Shown here in pieces: positions 35,178 through 43,985 of a stretch of DNA of 64,000 bases (its first letter is position 1; each line of letters begins with the position of its first letter). The notes below the pieces were generated by a model, which searched no databases, was not told the origin of the DNA, and saw only the letters and a list, made by a program, of their open reading frames with translations. This DNA is from JAOUEA01 sp963734685. Its GTDB lineage: Bacteria > Actinomycetota > UBA4738 > HRBIN12. The translations under genes were made by a program, and so were the position numbers. The DNA is taken from positions 806,001-870,000 of the forward strand of contig CAVTIC010000001.1 of assembly GCA_963734685.1 (NCBI GenBank). Direction: 5' to 3'.

Positions 35178-35195
35178 ATTGAACGGAGATTCAAT
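35178..35195. promoter_or_regulatory. Inverted repeat enclosing the ribosome-binding site
   Basis: ATTGAA-CGGAGA-TTCAAT: two perfect 6-bp arms around a loop that contains the GGAG ribosome-binding site. It ends directly before the ATG at 35196. It has the size of a TetR-type operator and could also form a weak RNA hairpin. It lies at about +5 to +22 of the predicted transcript. Confidence 0.6.
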
Positions 35196-36833
35196 ATGTC
35201 GCAGCGACAGGGGAACTCATACGACGCGATCGTGGTCGGCGGCGGTCACAATGGCCTCGTCGCGGCCGCGCTCCTGGCGAAACGGGGGGCACGAACCCTC
35301 GTGCTCGAGAAGCGCCACAAGACGGGTGGGGCCGCCGACACGAGCGAGCCGTGGCCCGACGAGTACCCCGGCGTCAAGGTCAACACGCTCAGCTACACGA
35401 TGTCGCTGATGCCGCCGTCGCTCCGTCGCGAGCTGCAGCTCGAGCGGTTCGGCTTCAAGCTCTTGCCCCTTGGCCAGGGATACCTCCCGTTGCCCGGCGG
35501 CGGCTCGATCGTGCAGTCCGACGACGACGCAAGAACCCGTGAGTCGATCGAGAAGCTCTCGAAGAAGGACGCCGACGCCTACTTCGAGTTCTACGAGTGG
35601 ATCGGCCGCATCGCCGACATCCTCGGACCCTTGCTGATGCAGACCCCACCCCACCTCGGATCGAAGAAGGCCGGAGACATCAGGGACGTGGCCCAGCTCG
35701 GCTGGACGCTCCGCAAGAAGATCGACGAGCGGACGGTCGCGGACATCACCCGCCTGTTCACGATGAGCGCGACCGACCTGCTCGAGCGCTGGTTCGAGAC
35801 CCCCCAGATGAAGGGCTTCATGGCGGTCAACGGCATCATCGGGACGTGGGCCGGCCCGGACGCGCCCGGCACCGCCTACGTCCTGATGCACCACTCGGTC
35901 GGCGACATCGGAGACGGCGAGGTTGCGGCCTGGGGCTTCATGGAAGGTGGCATGGGCGCCGTCGCTAGGGCCTGTGAGGAGTCGGCGAGGTTCTTCGGCG
36001 CCGAGATCCGTGTGAACTCACCGGTGGCGAGGGTCCTGACCGCGAACGGACGCGCCCGCGGCGTGGTGCTCGACGGCGGCGAGGAGATCCACGCGCCGAT
36101 CGTGATCACCGCGATCCACCCGAAGATCACGTTCCTGCAGCACCTCGAGCGCGCCGAGCTGCCCTCGGGCTTCGTGCACGACATCGAGCACTGGAAGACA
36201 CGCAGCGGCACCGTGAAGGTGAACCTCGCGATCGACCGGCTGCCGACATTCACCGCCGATCCCGAGTTCGACCCGGAGATCCACGGCGGGGCGATCCAGC
36301 TGCTCGACGATGTCGACCAGCTCGAGGAGGCCTTCCAGGAGGCGCGGTTCGGGAAGGCGGCGACGCGGCCGTTCAGCGACACCGAGATCCCCACGGTCGT
36401 CGACACGACGCTCGCCCCCGACGGCATCCACACGGTGTCGATGTTCACGCAGTGGGCGCCCGCGGCCTGGGCCGACGACGAGGACGATCACACCGCCGAG
36501 CTCGACGCCTATGCCGAACGGGTGATCGACCGATTCGACCTGGTCGCGCCCGGCTTCAAGGATTCCGTACTCGCGCGCCAGGTGATCGGGCCGAAGCAGA
36601 TGCAGCAGGAGTGGGACCTGATCGGGGGCAACATCTTCCACGGCGAGCTCACGGTGGATCAGCTCTTCCACATGCGACCGGCGGTCGGATACGCCGACTA
36701 CCGAACGCCGATCGAGGGCTTGTACCAGGCCTCGAGCGCGACCCATGCGGGCGGCGGCGTGACCGGCCTGCCCGGCCACCACTGCGTCCGCGAGATCCTG
36801 CGCGACAAGAAGGCCAAGGGCCGCATGCGCTAG
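35196..36833 (+). CDS. Phytoene-desaturase-like FAD oxidoreductase
   Basis: A 545-residue flavoprotein of the phytoene dehydrogenase/PYROXD2-like family. The FAD motif VVGGGHNGLVAA is at residues ~12-23, followed by LVLEKR. The C-terminal FAD segment includes GLYQASSATHAGGGVTGLPG. Length (545) fits the PYROXD2 group better than CrtI carotenoid desaturases, and no carotenoid genes are nearby. The reaction is unknown; oxidation of a lipid or isoprenoid-like compound is possible. The ATG is preceded by a strongly symmetric regulatory site. Confidence 0.85.
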   Translation: MSQRQGNSYDAIVVGGGHNGLVAAALLAKRGARTLVLEKRHKTGGAADTSEPWPDEYPGVKVNTLSYTMSLMPPSLRRELQLERFGFKLLPLGQGYLPLPGGGSIVQSDDDARTRESIEKLSKKDADAYFEFYEWIGRIADILGPLLMQTPPHLGSKKAGDIRDVAQLGWTLRKKIDERTVADITRLFTMSATDLLERWFETPQMKGFMAVNGIIGTWAGPDAPGTAYVLMHHSVGDIGDGEVAAWGFMEGGMGAVARACEESARFFGAEIRVNSPVARVLTANGRARGVVLDGGEEIHAPIVITAIHPKITFLQHLERAELPSGFVHDIEHWKTRSGTVKVNLAIDRLPTFTADPEFDPEIHGGAIQLLDDVDQLEEAFQEARFGKAATRPFSDTEIPTVVDTTLAPDGIHTVSMFTQWAPAAWADDEDDHTAELDAYAERVIDRFDLVAPGFKDSVLARQVIGPKQMQQEWDLIGGNIFHGELTVDQLFHMRPAVGYADYRTPIEGLYQASSATHAGGGVTGLPGHHCVREILRDKKAKGRMR

Positions 36834-36847
36834 CGCCCGGGGGGCGG

Positions 36848-36853
36848 TAGCGT
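36848..36853 (+). promoter_or_regulatory. -10 element of the SulP gene
   Basis: TAGCGT ends 6 nt before the GTG start at 36860, the leaderless spacing seen at several genes here. Confidence 0.35.
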
Positions 36854-36859
36854 TCGCGC

Positions 36860-38609
36860 GTGCAGACGTCTCCGTCGCGCACGGGCGCATGGGCGTGGGT
36901 TCCCGGGCTCGCCAGCCTGCGTCGATACGAGCGGGCGTGGCTGCCGCACGACTTGATCGCCGGCGCCGTGCTCGCGGCCTTCCTCGTGCCGGTCGGCATG
37001 GGCTACGCGGAAGCCGCGGGGCTGCCGGCGATCACCGGGCTCTACGCCACGATCGTGCCCCTCGTCGCCTACGCGATCTTCGGTCCCTCGCGGGTGATGG
37101 TGCTCGGTCCCGATTCGTCGCTCGCCCCGGTGATCGCCGCGGTCGTCGTCGGGGTGTCCTCGGGCTCTCCGACCACGGCCGTCGAGGTCGCCGGCGTGCT
37201 CGCGATCATCACCGGGATCGTGATCGCCTCGTCCGGCCTCTTCCGGCTGGGGTTCGTCACCGAGTTGCTCTCCCGACCCGCTCGACTCGGCTACCTCGCG
37301 GGCATCGCCCTGACGATCGTGGTCGGCCAGCTGCCGAAGATGCTGGGGTTCTCGATCGAGGCCGACGATCTGCTCGACCAGGTGCGTGCGATCGCGGACG
37401 CGATCGGCGCAGGCGCCGTCGATCCGACGACGCTCGCGATCGGCGCGTCTTCCCTCGTCGCGTTGGTCCTGCTCGGCCGGTTGGCACCGCGGGTGCCCGC
37501 CACGTTGGTCGTCGTGGTCGGCGGCATCGCGGCGGTCGCGCTGCTCGACCTCTCCGTCGACACGGTCGGGGTGCTGCCGCGGGGGCTGCCCGGGTTCGCC
37601 GTGCCCACGGTGCCGGTCGACGTGGTGCCGGAGTTGATCGTGGCGGCCTTCGCGGTCGCGCTCGTGGCGATCGCCGATACCAGCGTGCTGTCGCAGTCGC
37701 TCGCGACGAAGCGCAAGGAAGAGGTCGACGCCGACCGCGAGCTCGTCGCCCTCGGCGTGGCGAACGCCGCGACCGGGTTCTTCCAGGGGTTCCCGATCTC
37801 GAGCAGCGCGTCGAGGACGCCGATCGCGCTCGCCGCGGGCGCGCGGTCGCAGCTCACGCCGCTCGTCGGTGCCGCGGCAGTCGCGATCATGCTGATCGCG
37901 GCTCCCGGCCTGTTGCGAGACCTGCCGCAGGCGGTGCTCGGGGCGGTGGTCGTGGTCGCAGCGGTGCGGCTGATCGATGTGGCCGGGATCGCGCGGCTCT
38001 GGAGGATGAGCCGTATCGAGTTCGCGCTGTGGGCGGCGGCCTTCCTCGGTGTCGCCTTGTTGGGGGTGCTGCCCGGCGTCTTCGTCGCGATCGTGCTCTC
38101 GCTCGTGGACTTCGTGCGACGGGCGTGGCGACCGCACGACGCGACGTTGGTGCGGGTCGACGAGCTGAAGGGGTACCACGACGCGGATCGACACCCCGAA
38201 GGTCGCTCGATCCCGGGTCTGCTGCTCTACCGCTTCGACGCGCCGCTGTTCTTCGCCAACGCGTCGTTCTTCCGGCGTGAGGTGCGGGAGCATCTCGCCG
38301 CCGCCGCGGAACCGATCACGTTGGGTGGTCGTGGCGGCGGGACCGATCACCGACGTCGACACGACGGCCGCCGACATGCTCGCCGAGCTGCTCGACGAGC
38401 TGGAGGCCGCGGGCATCACCCTCGCGTTCGCCGAGATGAAGGGGCCGGGGAAGGACCGGTTGCGCGCGTTCGGACTCTACGAGCGGATCGGCGACGACCG
38501 GTTCTTCCCGACGATCGGGACGGCCGTGAACGGGTACATCGAGGCATCGGGCACCGAATGGGTCGACTGGGAGGAACGGGCGGAGCGACGACCGGACTCC
38601 TCGTCGTGA
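36860..38609 (+). CDS. SulP-family anion transporter with STAS domain (one frameshift)
   Basis: About 582 residues after correction. The membrane part has 10-12 helices with the family signature region GLYATIVPLVAYAIFG and the motif NAATGFFQGFPISSSASRTP; substrates are sulfate, bicarbonate or other anions. The C-terminal STAS domain (GPITDVDTTAADMLAEL onward) is in another frame. The break lies at 38320-38335, and start to stop is 1750 bp, one base too many. With one base removed near TTGGG the protein is full length. It begins 26 bp after the previous gene. Confidence 0.85.
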
Positions 38610-38624
38610 AACGATCCGGCCTCG

Positions 38625-39581
38625 TCACGCACCGGATCGAAGAGCGCGCTCGCGGAACCACGCCACGGTCCGTTCGATCGCGACCGCGTGCGGTGTCGGC
38701 GGCATCGGCCCGAACGCCGCCTCGAACTTCGCCGGGTCGATCGTGAAGGGTTGCTCCCACTGGTACATCATCTCGACGCTCGCGCGGATCAACGGAGAGA
38801 AGACCCCGGCCACTCGCATCATCGCCACCGACGTCGGGGCGATGCGCGCATCCTGCCCCGCCGTCTCGAAGACCGTGTGGAGGAACGCGCGACCGGTCAG
38901 CGGTGCTGCCGCGGGCAGGTGCCAGACATCGCCGTCGGCTTCGGAGCGCATGCCGAGGGTGACGAGTCCCCGCGCGATGTCGTCGATGAAGTGTTCGGTG
39001 TGGGGCACGTCGGGGTCGCCGAGCCACCGTGTCTTCCTGCCGGCGACCGCAGCAGAGAACAGCTGCTCGCCGATCGCCGAGCCGAGCGCCTCTGGCCCGA
39101 AATAGTCGGAGCTCCGGCCGATCGTCACGCGCAGATCTCCGGCCGCGTGCCTGGAAAGCAGGTCGTCGGCCATCGCCTTGCGCACCGCGCCCTTGACCGA
39201 TGCCGGATGCTGGGGCGACGTCTCCGCGATCGGGCCTTCGATCGGGCCGTACATGTAGAGGTTGTCGGCGAACACGAGCTTCGCTCCGACCGATCGCGCC
39301 GCGTCCGCGACGGCAACGGTCATCGCCGGGAACTCCTCGCGCCACCGATGATAGGGAGGCTGCGCGGCGTGGTAGACGACGGTTGCGCTCTCGAGCGCGG
39401 CGCTGAGACCGTCGGGAGCGGTGACGTCGGCCGCGCGACGCTCCACGCCGGGAACGGCTGCCTCGGCGCCGAGATGCCGCGACACGGCGCGTACCCGGGC
39501 CCCCTGCCGCGCCAGCTCCCGGACCACCGCGCTCCCCGTGCCCCCGGTCGCTCCCAGCACCACATGTAGGTCCTCGGTCAT
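38625..39581 (-). CDS. NAD-dependent epimerase/dehydratase family protein
   Basis: A 318-residue extended short-chain dehydrogenase/reductase. The N-terminal Rossmann motif GATGGTGSAV is at residues ~8-17. The YxxxK active site is not canonical; NLYMYGP near 110 holds the Tyr. It may therefore act as an atypical epimerase, reductase or NmrA-like sensor. The TetR gene is divergent and the shared intergenic region carries two palindromic operators, so this is the probable regulated gene. Substrate unknown. Confidence 0.82.
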   Translation of the reverse strand: MTEDLHVVLGATGGTGSAVVRELARQGARVRAVSRHLGAEAAVPGVERRAADVTAPDGLSAALESATVVYHAAQPPYHRWREEFPAMTVAVADAARSVGAKLVFADNLYMYGPIEGPIAETSPQHPASVKGAVRKAMADDLLSRHAAGDLRVTIGRSSDYFGPEALGSAIGEQLFSAAVAGRKTRWLGDPDVPHTEHFIDDIARGLVTLGMRSEADGDVWHLPAAAPLTGRAFLHTVFETAGQDARIAPTSVAMMRVAGVFSPLIRASVEMMYQWEQPFTIDPAKFEAAFGPMPPTPHAVAIERTVAWFRERALRSGA

Positions 39582-39624
39582 CGTGTGTCGTCGCTCCCCC
39601 CAGCGTCGGCCTCGCGCTCTGGAA

Positions 39625-39639
39625 CTTGACGGCGTCAAG
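39625..39639. promoter_or_regulatory. TetR operator copy 1
   Basis: CTTGAC-GGC-GTCAAG, a perfect 6-3-6 palindrome preceded by TGGAA. It matches copy 2 (39653-39667) apart from the central bases. It overlaps the -10 element (39637-39642, minus strand) of the epimerase gene. Confidence 0.75.
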
Positions 39640-39666
39640 ATACGACCTGGAACTTGACGCTGTCAA
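39637..39666 (-). promoter_or_regulatory. Promoter of the epimerase gene
   Basis: On the minus strand TTGACA (39661-39666) and TATCTT (39637-39642) are 18 bp apart. The -35 lies in operator copy 2 and the -10 touches copy 1, so repressor binding would cover the promoter. Confidence 0.5.
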
Positions 39667-39667
39667 G
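39653..39667. promoter_or_regulatory. TetR operator copy 2
   Basis: CTTGAC-GCT-GTCAAG, a perfect 6-3-6 palindrome 28 bp (centre to centre) from copy 1. It ends 14 bp before the TetR start, so it is well placed for autoregulation. Confidence 0.75.
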
Positions 39668-39681
39668 ATGCCCGTGGGACA

Positions 39682-40299
39682 GTGTCGAGCGTGAGCGCGA
39701 CGGCGCCGTATCACCACGGGAACCTGCGTCAGGCACTGCTGGAGGCCAGCGTCGATCTGATCGACGAGCGTGGGATCGACGACTTCACGCTGCGGGAGGT
39801 CGCGCGCCGGGCTGGCGTGAGCCACAACGCCCCGTACCATCACTTCGCCGATCGTGAGGCGCTGGTGTCCGCGCTCTGCCTCGAGAGCTTCTCGATGTTG
39901 CGCGCCGGCCTCGAGCAGGCGATCGCCGGGCGCGCCGGCCCCGCCGAACGCCTGCGCCGTCTCGGCGTCGAGTACGTGCGATGGGCGCTCGAGCATCGGG
40001 CACGCTTCAGGGTTATGTGGAGGCCAGAACTCCGGGGCGACGGACCGCTCGGGGCCGATGCGTCGAACCCCGATGCCGACGCGTTCGGTGTGCTGCTGCG
40101 CGTGATCGACGAAGCCAAGCGCGCGGGCGCGCTCGCGCCGGGTGATCGTCAGGCGATCGCGCTCACCGCATGGTCCACCGTCCACGGCCTGGCCCTGCTG
40201 TTGCTCGATGGCCCGCTCGCCGGCGGCGACGTCGAGGGGCCTGCGCTCGCCGACGATGTGACGCGTCGGCTGATGCGAGGGCTTGCAGCCTCTCGGTGA
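39682..40299 (+). CDS. TetR-family transcriptional regulator
   Basis: A 205-residue regulator. The N-terminal helix-turn-helix (GIDDFTLREVARRAGVSHNAP, then YHHFADREAL) is at residues ~30-60, with a helical ligand-binding C-terminal domain (WG/TetR_C-like). It is divergent from the epimerase gene and faces two palindromic sites, so it probably represses both itself and that gene. The GTG at 39682 gives MSSVS; a second GTG at 39691 is also possible. Ligand unknown. Confidence 0.88.
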   Translation: MSSVSATAPYHHGNLRQALLEASVDLIDERGIDDFTLREVARRAGVSHNAPYHHFADREALVSALCLESFSMLRAGLEQAIAGRAGPAERLRRLGVEYVRWALEHRARFRVMWRPELRGDGPLGADASNPDADAFGVLLRVIDEAKRAGALAPGDRQAIALTAWSTVHGLALLLLDGPLAGGDVEGPALADDVTRRLMRGLAASR

Positions 40300-40503
40300 G
40301 CCTCGGGACGCATCGCCCGTCGGGCGCCTGACCCACCGGGCGTCCGAGCCTCCGTGGTCCATCCGACCTCGGTCTCCCGGCCCATGCGTCCACCGGTCGA
40401 TGGGCCCCGGTACAGATTCGGCCGAAGGACCTATGCAGAAACACCCCCCGTTACCCGAAATCAGGTACTGAAGCGTCCCCGAACCTCGGGAGGGGTGAGA
40501 GTC

Positions 40504-40959
40504 ATGCGACAGTGGGAACTCATCGGCATCACGGACACGGTGCCGACCCCGCAGGCACCACCGCCTCCGCGCTCGCGGTTCGCGAACGCGGAGACGATCG
40601 GGGCGGCCGCGGAGGGTCGTCCCGTGTTCTTCTGGAGTACCGACACCGCGCTGCGTGTGCGCACGGTGACGGGCGCGGCGACCGAAGCGATCGGCTTGTC
40701 GCGCTCGAAGGTCGAGGGTCGCGACGTGATCGCGGTCTTCGGCATGGAAGGGCCGAACCTCGAGCTGCTCGATGCGCACGTGGCCGCCCTGAACGGTGAG
40801 ACCGCCTCGTTCACGCTCGAAGGAGCGCGTGCGACGGTCCGCTGCCAGGTCGGCCCGACGCACGACGCGCTCGATCGCGTGATCGGCACCTTCTGCCTGG
40901 CGACCAAGGTTGAGCGGGTGGACCTCCGAGAGGCCCCCCAGCCGGCCGTGGTCGCGTAA
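40504..40959 (+). CDS. Single PAS-like domain protein
   Basis: A 151-residue protein. The core (residues ~35-130) has a PAS-like pattern (TDTALRVRTVTGAATEAIG, then VEGRDVIAVFG), preceded by a proline-rich leader (PTPQAPPPPRS). No output domain. It may be a stand-alone sensor or adaptor. GGGAGGGG lies about 9-16 nt before the ATG. The neighbouring hemL is convergent. Confidence 0.6.
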   Translation: MRQWELIGITDTVPTPQAPPPPRSRFANAETIGAAAEGRPVFFWSTDTALRVRTVTGAATEAIGLSRSKVEGRDVIAVFGMEGPNLELLDAHVAALNGETASFTLEGARATVRCQVGPTHDALDRVIGTFCLATKVERVDLREAPQPAVVA

Positions 40960-41031
40960 GGCGAGCACGGCCTCGGCGTCCGACCGCCCGTCCGGCGCCG
41001 GGGGCGAACCGGGATCGGCCTGCCTGCCGCG

Positions 41032-42306
41032 TCAGTCCCGGAACGACGTCACGGCCTCGAGGATCCTCTCCGTCTCCTCGGGGCCGTGCGTCGTGCTCAG
41101 GGTCCAGAGCTCGTAGCCCGAGGGGGGCAGCGCCACGCCCTGGTCGAGCATGTGGTGGAAGAACCGCCCGTACCGCTCATGATCGGCGGCGCGGGCGCCG
41201 TCGAAGTCTCGTACCGGCTCGTCGGTGAAGAACAGGCTGAACAACGAGCCCGCTCGGTTGACCGTCACCGGGATGCCGGCGGCGTCGAGGGAGGACGCGA
41301 TGCCGCCGATGAGCGTCACGGCAGTAGCTTCGAGGCCCGGATACGGGTCGGTGGTGCGCGCGAGATCGAGGGCGGCGACGCCCGCAGCGACCGCGACGGG
41401 GTTCCCGCTGAGTGTGCCCGCCTGGTAGACGGGGCCTTCAGGCGCGAGATGCGCCATCAGATCGGCGCGACCGCCGAACGCGGCGCAGGGGAACCCGCCG
41501 CCCATGACCTTGCCGAGCGCCGTGAGGTCGGGCGAGACGCCGTAATACGACTGCGCCCCGCCGTAGGCGATGCGGAACCCGGTGATCACCTCGTCGAACA
41601 GGAGCAGCGCGCCGTGCTGGTCGCAGAGCGCGCGCAGCCCATCGAGGAAGCCCGGCGCCGGCGGCACGACGCCCATGTTCGCGGCTACCGGTTCGACCAC
41701 GACGACCGCGATCTCGACCCCCCGTTCGTCGAACAGTGTCCGCACCGCCTCGAGGTCGTTGAAGGGCGCGGTGAGGGTGTCGCGAGCCGCTCCATCGGTC
41801 ACGCCCGGCGAGGACGGGAGGCCGAACGTCGCGAGCCCGCTGCCGGCGCCCTTGGCGAGCAACGAGTCGGAGTGCCCGTGGTAGCAGCCCTCGAACTTCA
41901 CGAGCAGGTCTCGCCCGGTCGCCCCACGCGCCAGCCTGATCGCGCTCATCGTCGCCTCGGTGCCGCTGTTGACGAGACGCACGCGCTCCACGCTCGGCAC
42001 GGCCTCGACGATGCGCTCGGCCAGCTCGACCTCGCCGGGCGTGGGCGCCCCGAACGACGTGCCTCGAGCGGCCGCGGTGGTCGCCGCTTCGACGATCTCA
42101 TGGCGTGCGTGGCCGAAGAGCAGTGCGCCCCAGGATTGCACGAGGTCGACGTAGCGGTTCCCGTCGACGTCGACGAGAGAGGCGCCCTCCCCCCGCTCGA
42201 TGAAGACCGGGGTGCCACCCACCGCTCCGAACGCGCGCACGGGCGAGTCGACGCCCCCGGGGATCACCGCGCGGGCACGTTCGAACAGCTCCTCAGATCG
42301 TGACAT
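41032..42306 (-). CDS. hemL: Glutamate-1-semialdehyde 2,1-aminomutase
   Basis: A 424-residue PLP enzyme. It converts glutamate 1-semialdehyde, made by HemA, to 5-aminolevulinate in the C5 haem pathway. The PLP lysine is in ALGKVMGGGFP near residue 264; VNSGTEATMSAIRLAR and FDEVITGFR are intact. Length is normal. A TACCAT -10 element (42314-42319) lies 7 nt upstream of the ATG, so it is probably leaderless. It lies downstream of the hemA operon on the same strand but is separated by a small opposite-strand gene. Confidence 0.96.
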   Translation of the reverse strand: MSRSEELFERARAVIPGGVDSPVRAFGAVGGTPVFIERGEGASLVDVDGNRYVDLVQSWGALLFGHARHEIVEAATTAAARGTSFGAPTPGEVELAERIVEAVPSVERVRLVNSGTEATMSAIRLARGATGRDLLVKFEGCYHGHSDSLLAKGAGSGLATFGLPSSPGVTDGAARDTLTAPFNDLEAVRTLFDERGVEIAVVVVEPVAANMGVVPPAPGFLDGLRALCDQHGALLLFDEVITGFRIAYGGAQSYYGVSPDLTALGKVMGGGFPCAAFGGRADLMAHLAPEGPVYQAGTLSGNPVAVAAGVAALDLARTTDPYPGLEATAVTLIGGIASSLDAAGIPVTVNRAGSLFSLFFTDEPVRDFDGARAADHERYGRFFHHMLDQGVALPPSGYELWTLSTTHGPEETERILEAVTSFRD

Positions 42307-42313
42307 CTCGCCG

Positions 42314-42319
42314 ATGGTA
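42314..42319 (-). promoter_or_regulatory. -10 element of hemL
   Basis: TACCAT on the minus strand, 7 nt before the hemL ATG. Confidence 0.4.
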
Positions 42320-42377
42320 GTCGTGGGCGCACCCGCGAGCGCCCGCCGGCTTGCGGGCGGCGCGATGTCGCGCGAGG

Positions 42378-42581
42378 ATGCAGGACATGCGTGCATGGAG
42401 CCTCTCCAAGCAGGAAGCCGGCTACAAGCCTGCACCCCAACCGCAGGTGGAGTGCCGGAAGTGCAAGTACATGTTCCCGCCGACGGGCAAGGGAACCTGC
42501 CACCTCGTGCGTGGCCTGATCGACGGCGCGTATACCTGCAACGAGTTCGAACCGCGTGGCGGGCACGAACGGCCCGCCTAG
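42378..42581 (+). CDS. Small four-cysteine protein, possible iron-sulfur protein
   Basis: A 67-residue protein (65 if started at 42387). Four cysteines are spaced as CRKC, then C in GTCHLVRG, then C in YTCNEFEP. The second half resembles the cysteine-glycine-aromatic pattern of high-potential iron-sulfur proteins, but it is too short for a firm call; a zinc site is equally possible. It runs opposite to and between hemL and the hemB-linked lipoprotein. GAGG and GCAGG elements lie before the two possible ATGs. Confidence 0.55.
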   Translation: MQDMRAWSLSKQEAGYKPAPQPQVECRKCKYMFPPTGKGTCHLVRGLIDGAYTCNEFEPRGGHERPA

Positions 42582-42584
42582 CGA

Positions 42585-42992
42585 TCAGTCGGCGGGTTCG
42601 AAGATCAGCGTGCCGGGAGGGCCGTCGAGCTCGAGCCGGACTTCGTCGATCCCGTAGGTCTGTGCCTCGCTCAGGCGTGCGAACACCGCCGTCTCCTGGG
42701 CGGCGATCGCCGGTTCGCATCCGATCAGCGTCGACGCGAGCGGGCTCACATCGATCACGCCGCCCTCGGCCGTGTACGTGCCTCGGTACGTGTTGCAGCC
42801 ACCGCTGCCGTTCAGGTCGGTCTCGGTGAACCGCACGGTCGCCGGCGCGTCGGCGACGAGCTCGACCCCGGGCGCTTCGACGAGCGTCCATGACGTGCCG
42901 GCGAGCTGCGGCGCGTCGCTGCCGCATGCGGCGATCCCGAGCGCGAGGATCGACGACAACCCCAGCGCAGCCGCCCTCCATCGGCCGGTCAT
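42585..42992 (-). CDS. META/HslJ-domain lipoprotein
   Basis: A 135-residue exported lipoprotein. The signal peptide ends in a lipobox (ALGIAAC, Cys near residue 23), followed by a META (HslJ-like) domain (GTSWTL, FTETDLNGSGGCNTYRG). The domain is linked to envelope stress and motility in other bacteria; function here unknown. Its ATG overlaps the hemB stop (ATGA), so it is the last gene of the hemA-C-D-B operon. Confidence 0.82.
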   Translation of the reverse strand: MTGRWRAAALGLSSILALGIAACGSDAPQLAGTSWTLVEAPGVELVADAPATVRFTETDLNGSGGCNTYRGTYTAEGGVIDVSPLASTLIGCEPAIAAQETAVFARLSEAQTYGIDEVRLELDGPPGTLIFEPAD

Positions 42993-43981
42993 CGACCCTC
43001 CTCGACGGTGAGCCAGTCCGCAGCCTCCTTCGCGTGATAGGTGAGGATCATGTCGGCGCCCGCTCGACGGATCGACGTGAGCGTCTCGAGCACGGTGCGT
43101 CGCTCGTCGAGCCAGCCGTTCGCGACCGCCGCCTTCACCATCGCGTACTCGCCGCTCACGTGATAGGCGGCGACGGGGAACCCGGTCTCTCGCTTCGCTC
43201 GGTGCACGACGTCGAGGTAGGGGAGTGCGGGCTTCACCATCACGATGTCGGCGCCCTCGTCGATGTCGGTGCGGATCTCGCGCAACGCCTCGTCGGCGTT
43301 GGCGGGATCCTGCTGGTAGCCGGTTCGGTCGCCGAACCTCGGCGCGCCCTCGGCCGCTTCCCGGAACGGCCCGTAGAAGGCGCTCGCGAACTTCGCCGCG
43401 TAGGCGATGATGCCGACGTCGTCGTGCCCGCTGTCGTCGAGAGCGTCGCGGACCGCGGCGACCTGCCCGTCCATCATCCCGCTCGGCCCGACGAGGTGGA
43501 CCCCGGCTTCGGCCTGCGCCAGGGCGATGCGTCGGTACCGCTCCAGCGTCTGGTCGTTGTCGACCTCGCCGGCCTCGGTGAGCACGCCGCAGTGCCCATG
43601 ATCCGTGTACTCGTCGAGGCAGAGGTCGCTCATCACGACTGCGTCGTCGCCGAACTCTTCCCGCAGCGAGCGGATCGCGCGTTGGCCGATGCCGTCGGCG
43701 TTCCATGCCTCCGAGCCCTCGGCATCCTTGCGGGCGGGCACCCCGAAGAGCATGAACCCGCGGACCCCCGACTCGGCGGTCGCGACGGCTTCCTTCCGCA
43801 GCGATTCGAGCGTGTGCTGGAACTGGCCGGGCATCGAGGAGACCGCCGCGGGTCCGACGATGCCTTCCTTGCAGAACAGCGGCATGATCAGGTCGTCGGG
43901 GTGCAACCTGGTCTCGCGAACGAGGGCGCGCAGTGCGGGCGTGCGCCGCAGCCGCCGCGGTCGGTGTTCGGGGAAGCTCAT
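42989..43981 (-). CDS. hemB: Delta-aminolevulinic acid dehydratase (porphobilinogen synthase)
   Basis: A 330-residue enzyme that joins two 5-aminolevulinates into porphobilinogen. The two Schiff-base lysines are in AAKFASAFYGPFR and MVKPALPYLD. The metal loop reads DLCLDEYTDHGHCG: the usual Zn triad of three Cys has one replaced by Asp, a mixed site. It lies 4 bp after hemD and overlaps the META lipoprotein gene by ATGA. Confidence 0.95.
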   Translation of the reverse strand: MSFPEHRPRRLRRTPALRALVRETRLHPDDLIMPLFCKEGIVGPAAVSSMPGQFQHTLESLRKEAVATAESGVRGFMLFGVPARKDAEGSEAWNADGIGQRAIRSLREEFGDDAVVMSDLCLDEYTDHGHCGVLTEAGEVDNDQTLERYRRIALAQAEAGVHLVGPSGMMDGQVAAVRDALDDSGHDDVGIIAYAAKFASAFYGPFREAAEGAPRFGDRTGYQQDPANADEALREIRTDIDEGADIVMVKPALPYLDVVHRAKRETGFPVAAYHVSGEYAMVKAAVANGWLDERRTVLETLTSIRRAGADMILTYHAKEAADWLTVEEGR

Positions 43982-43985
43982 CGCG

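Noticed and set aside
33708..35195. Long N-terminal extension of the phytoene-desaturase-like protein.
   Set aside because: It is the antisense shadow of the zinc-ribbon membrane gene; the ATG at 35196 has a ribosome-binding site and an FAD motif just after it.
35196..36833. Carotenoid biosynthesis gene crtI.
   Set aside because: No crtB, crtE or other carotenoid genes are nearby, and the length fits the PYROXD2-like group.
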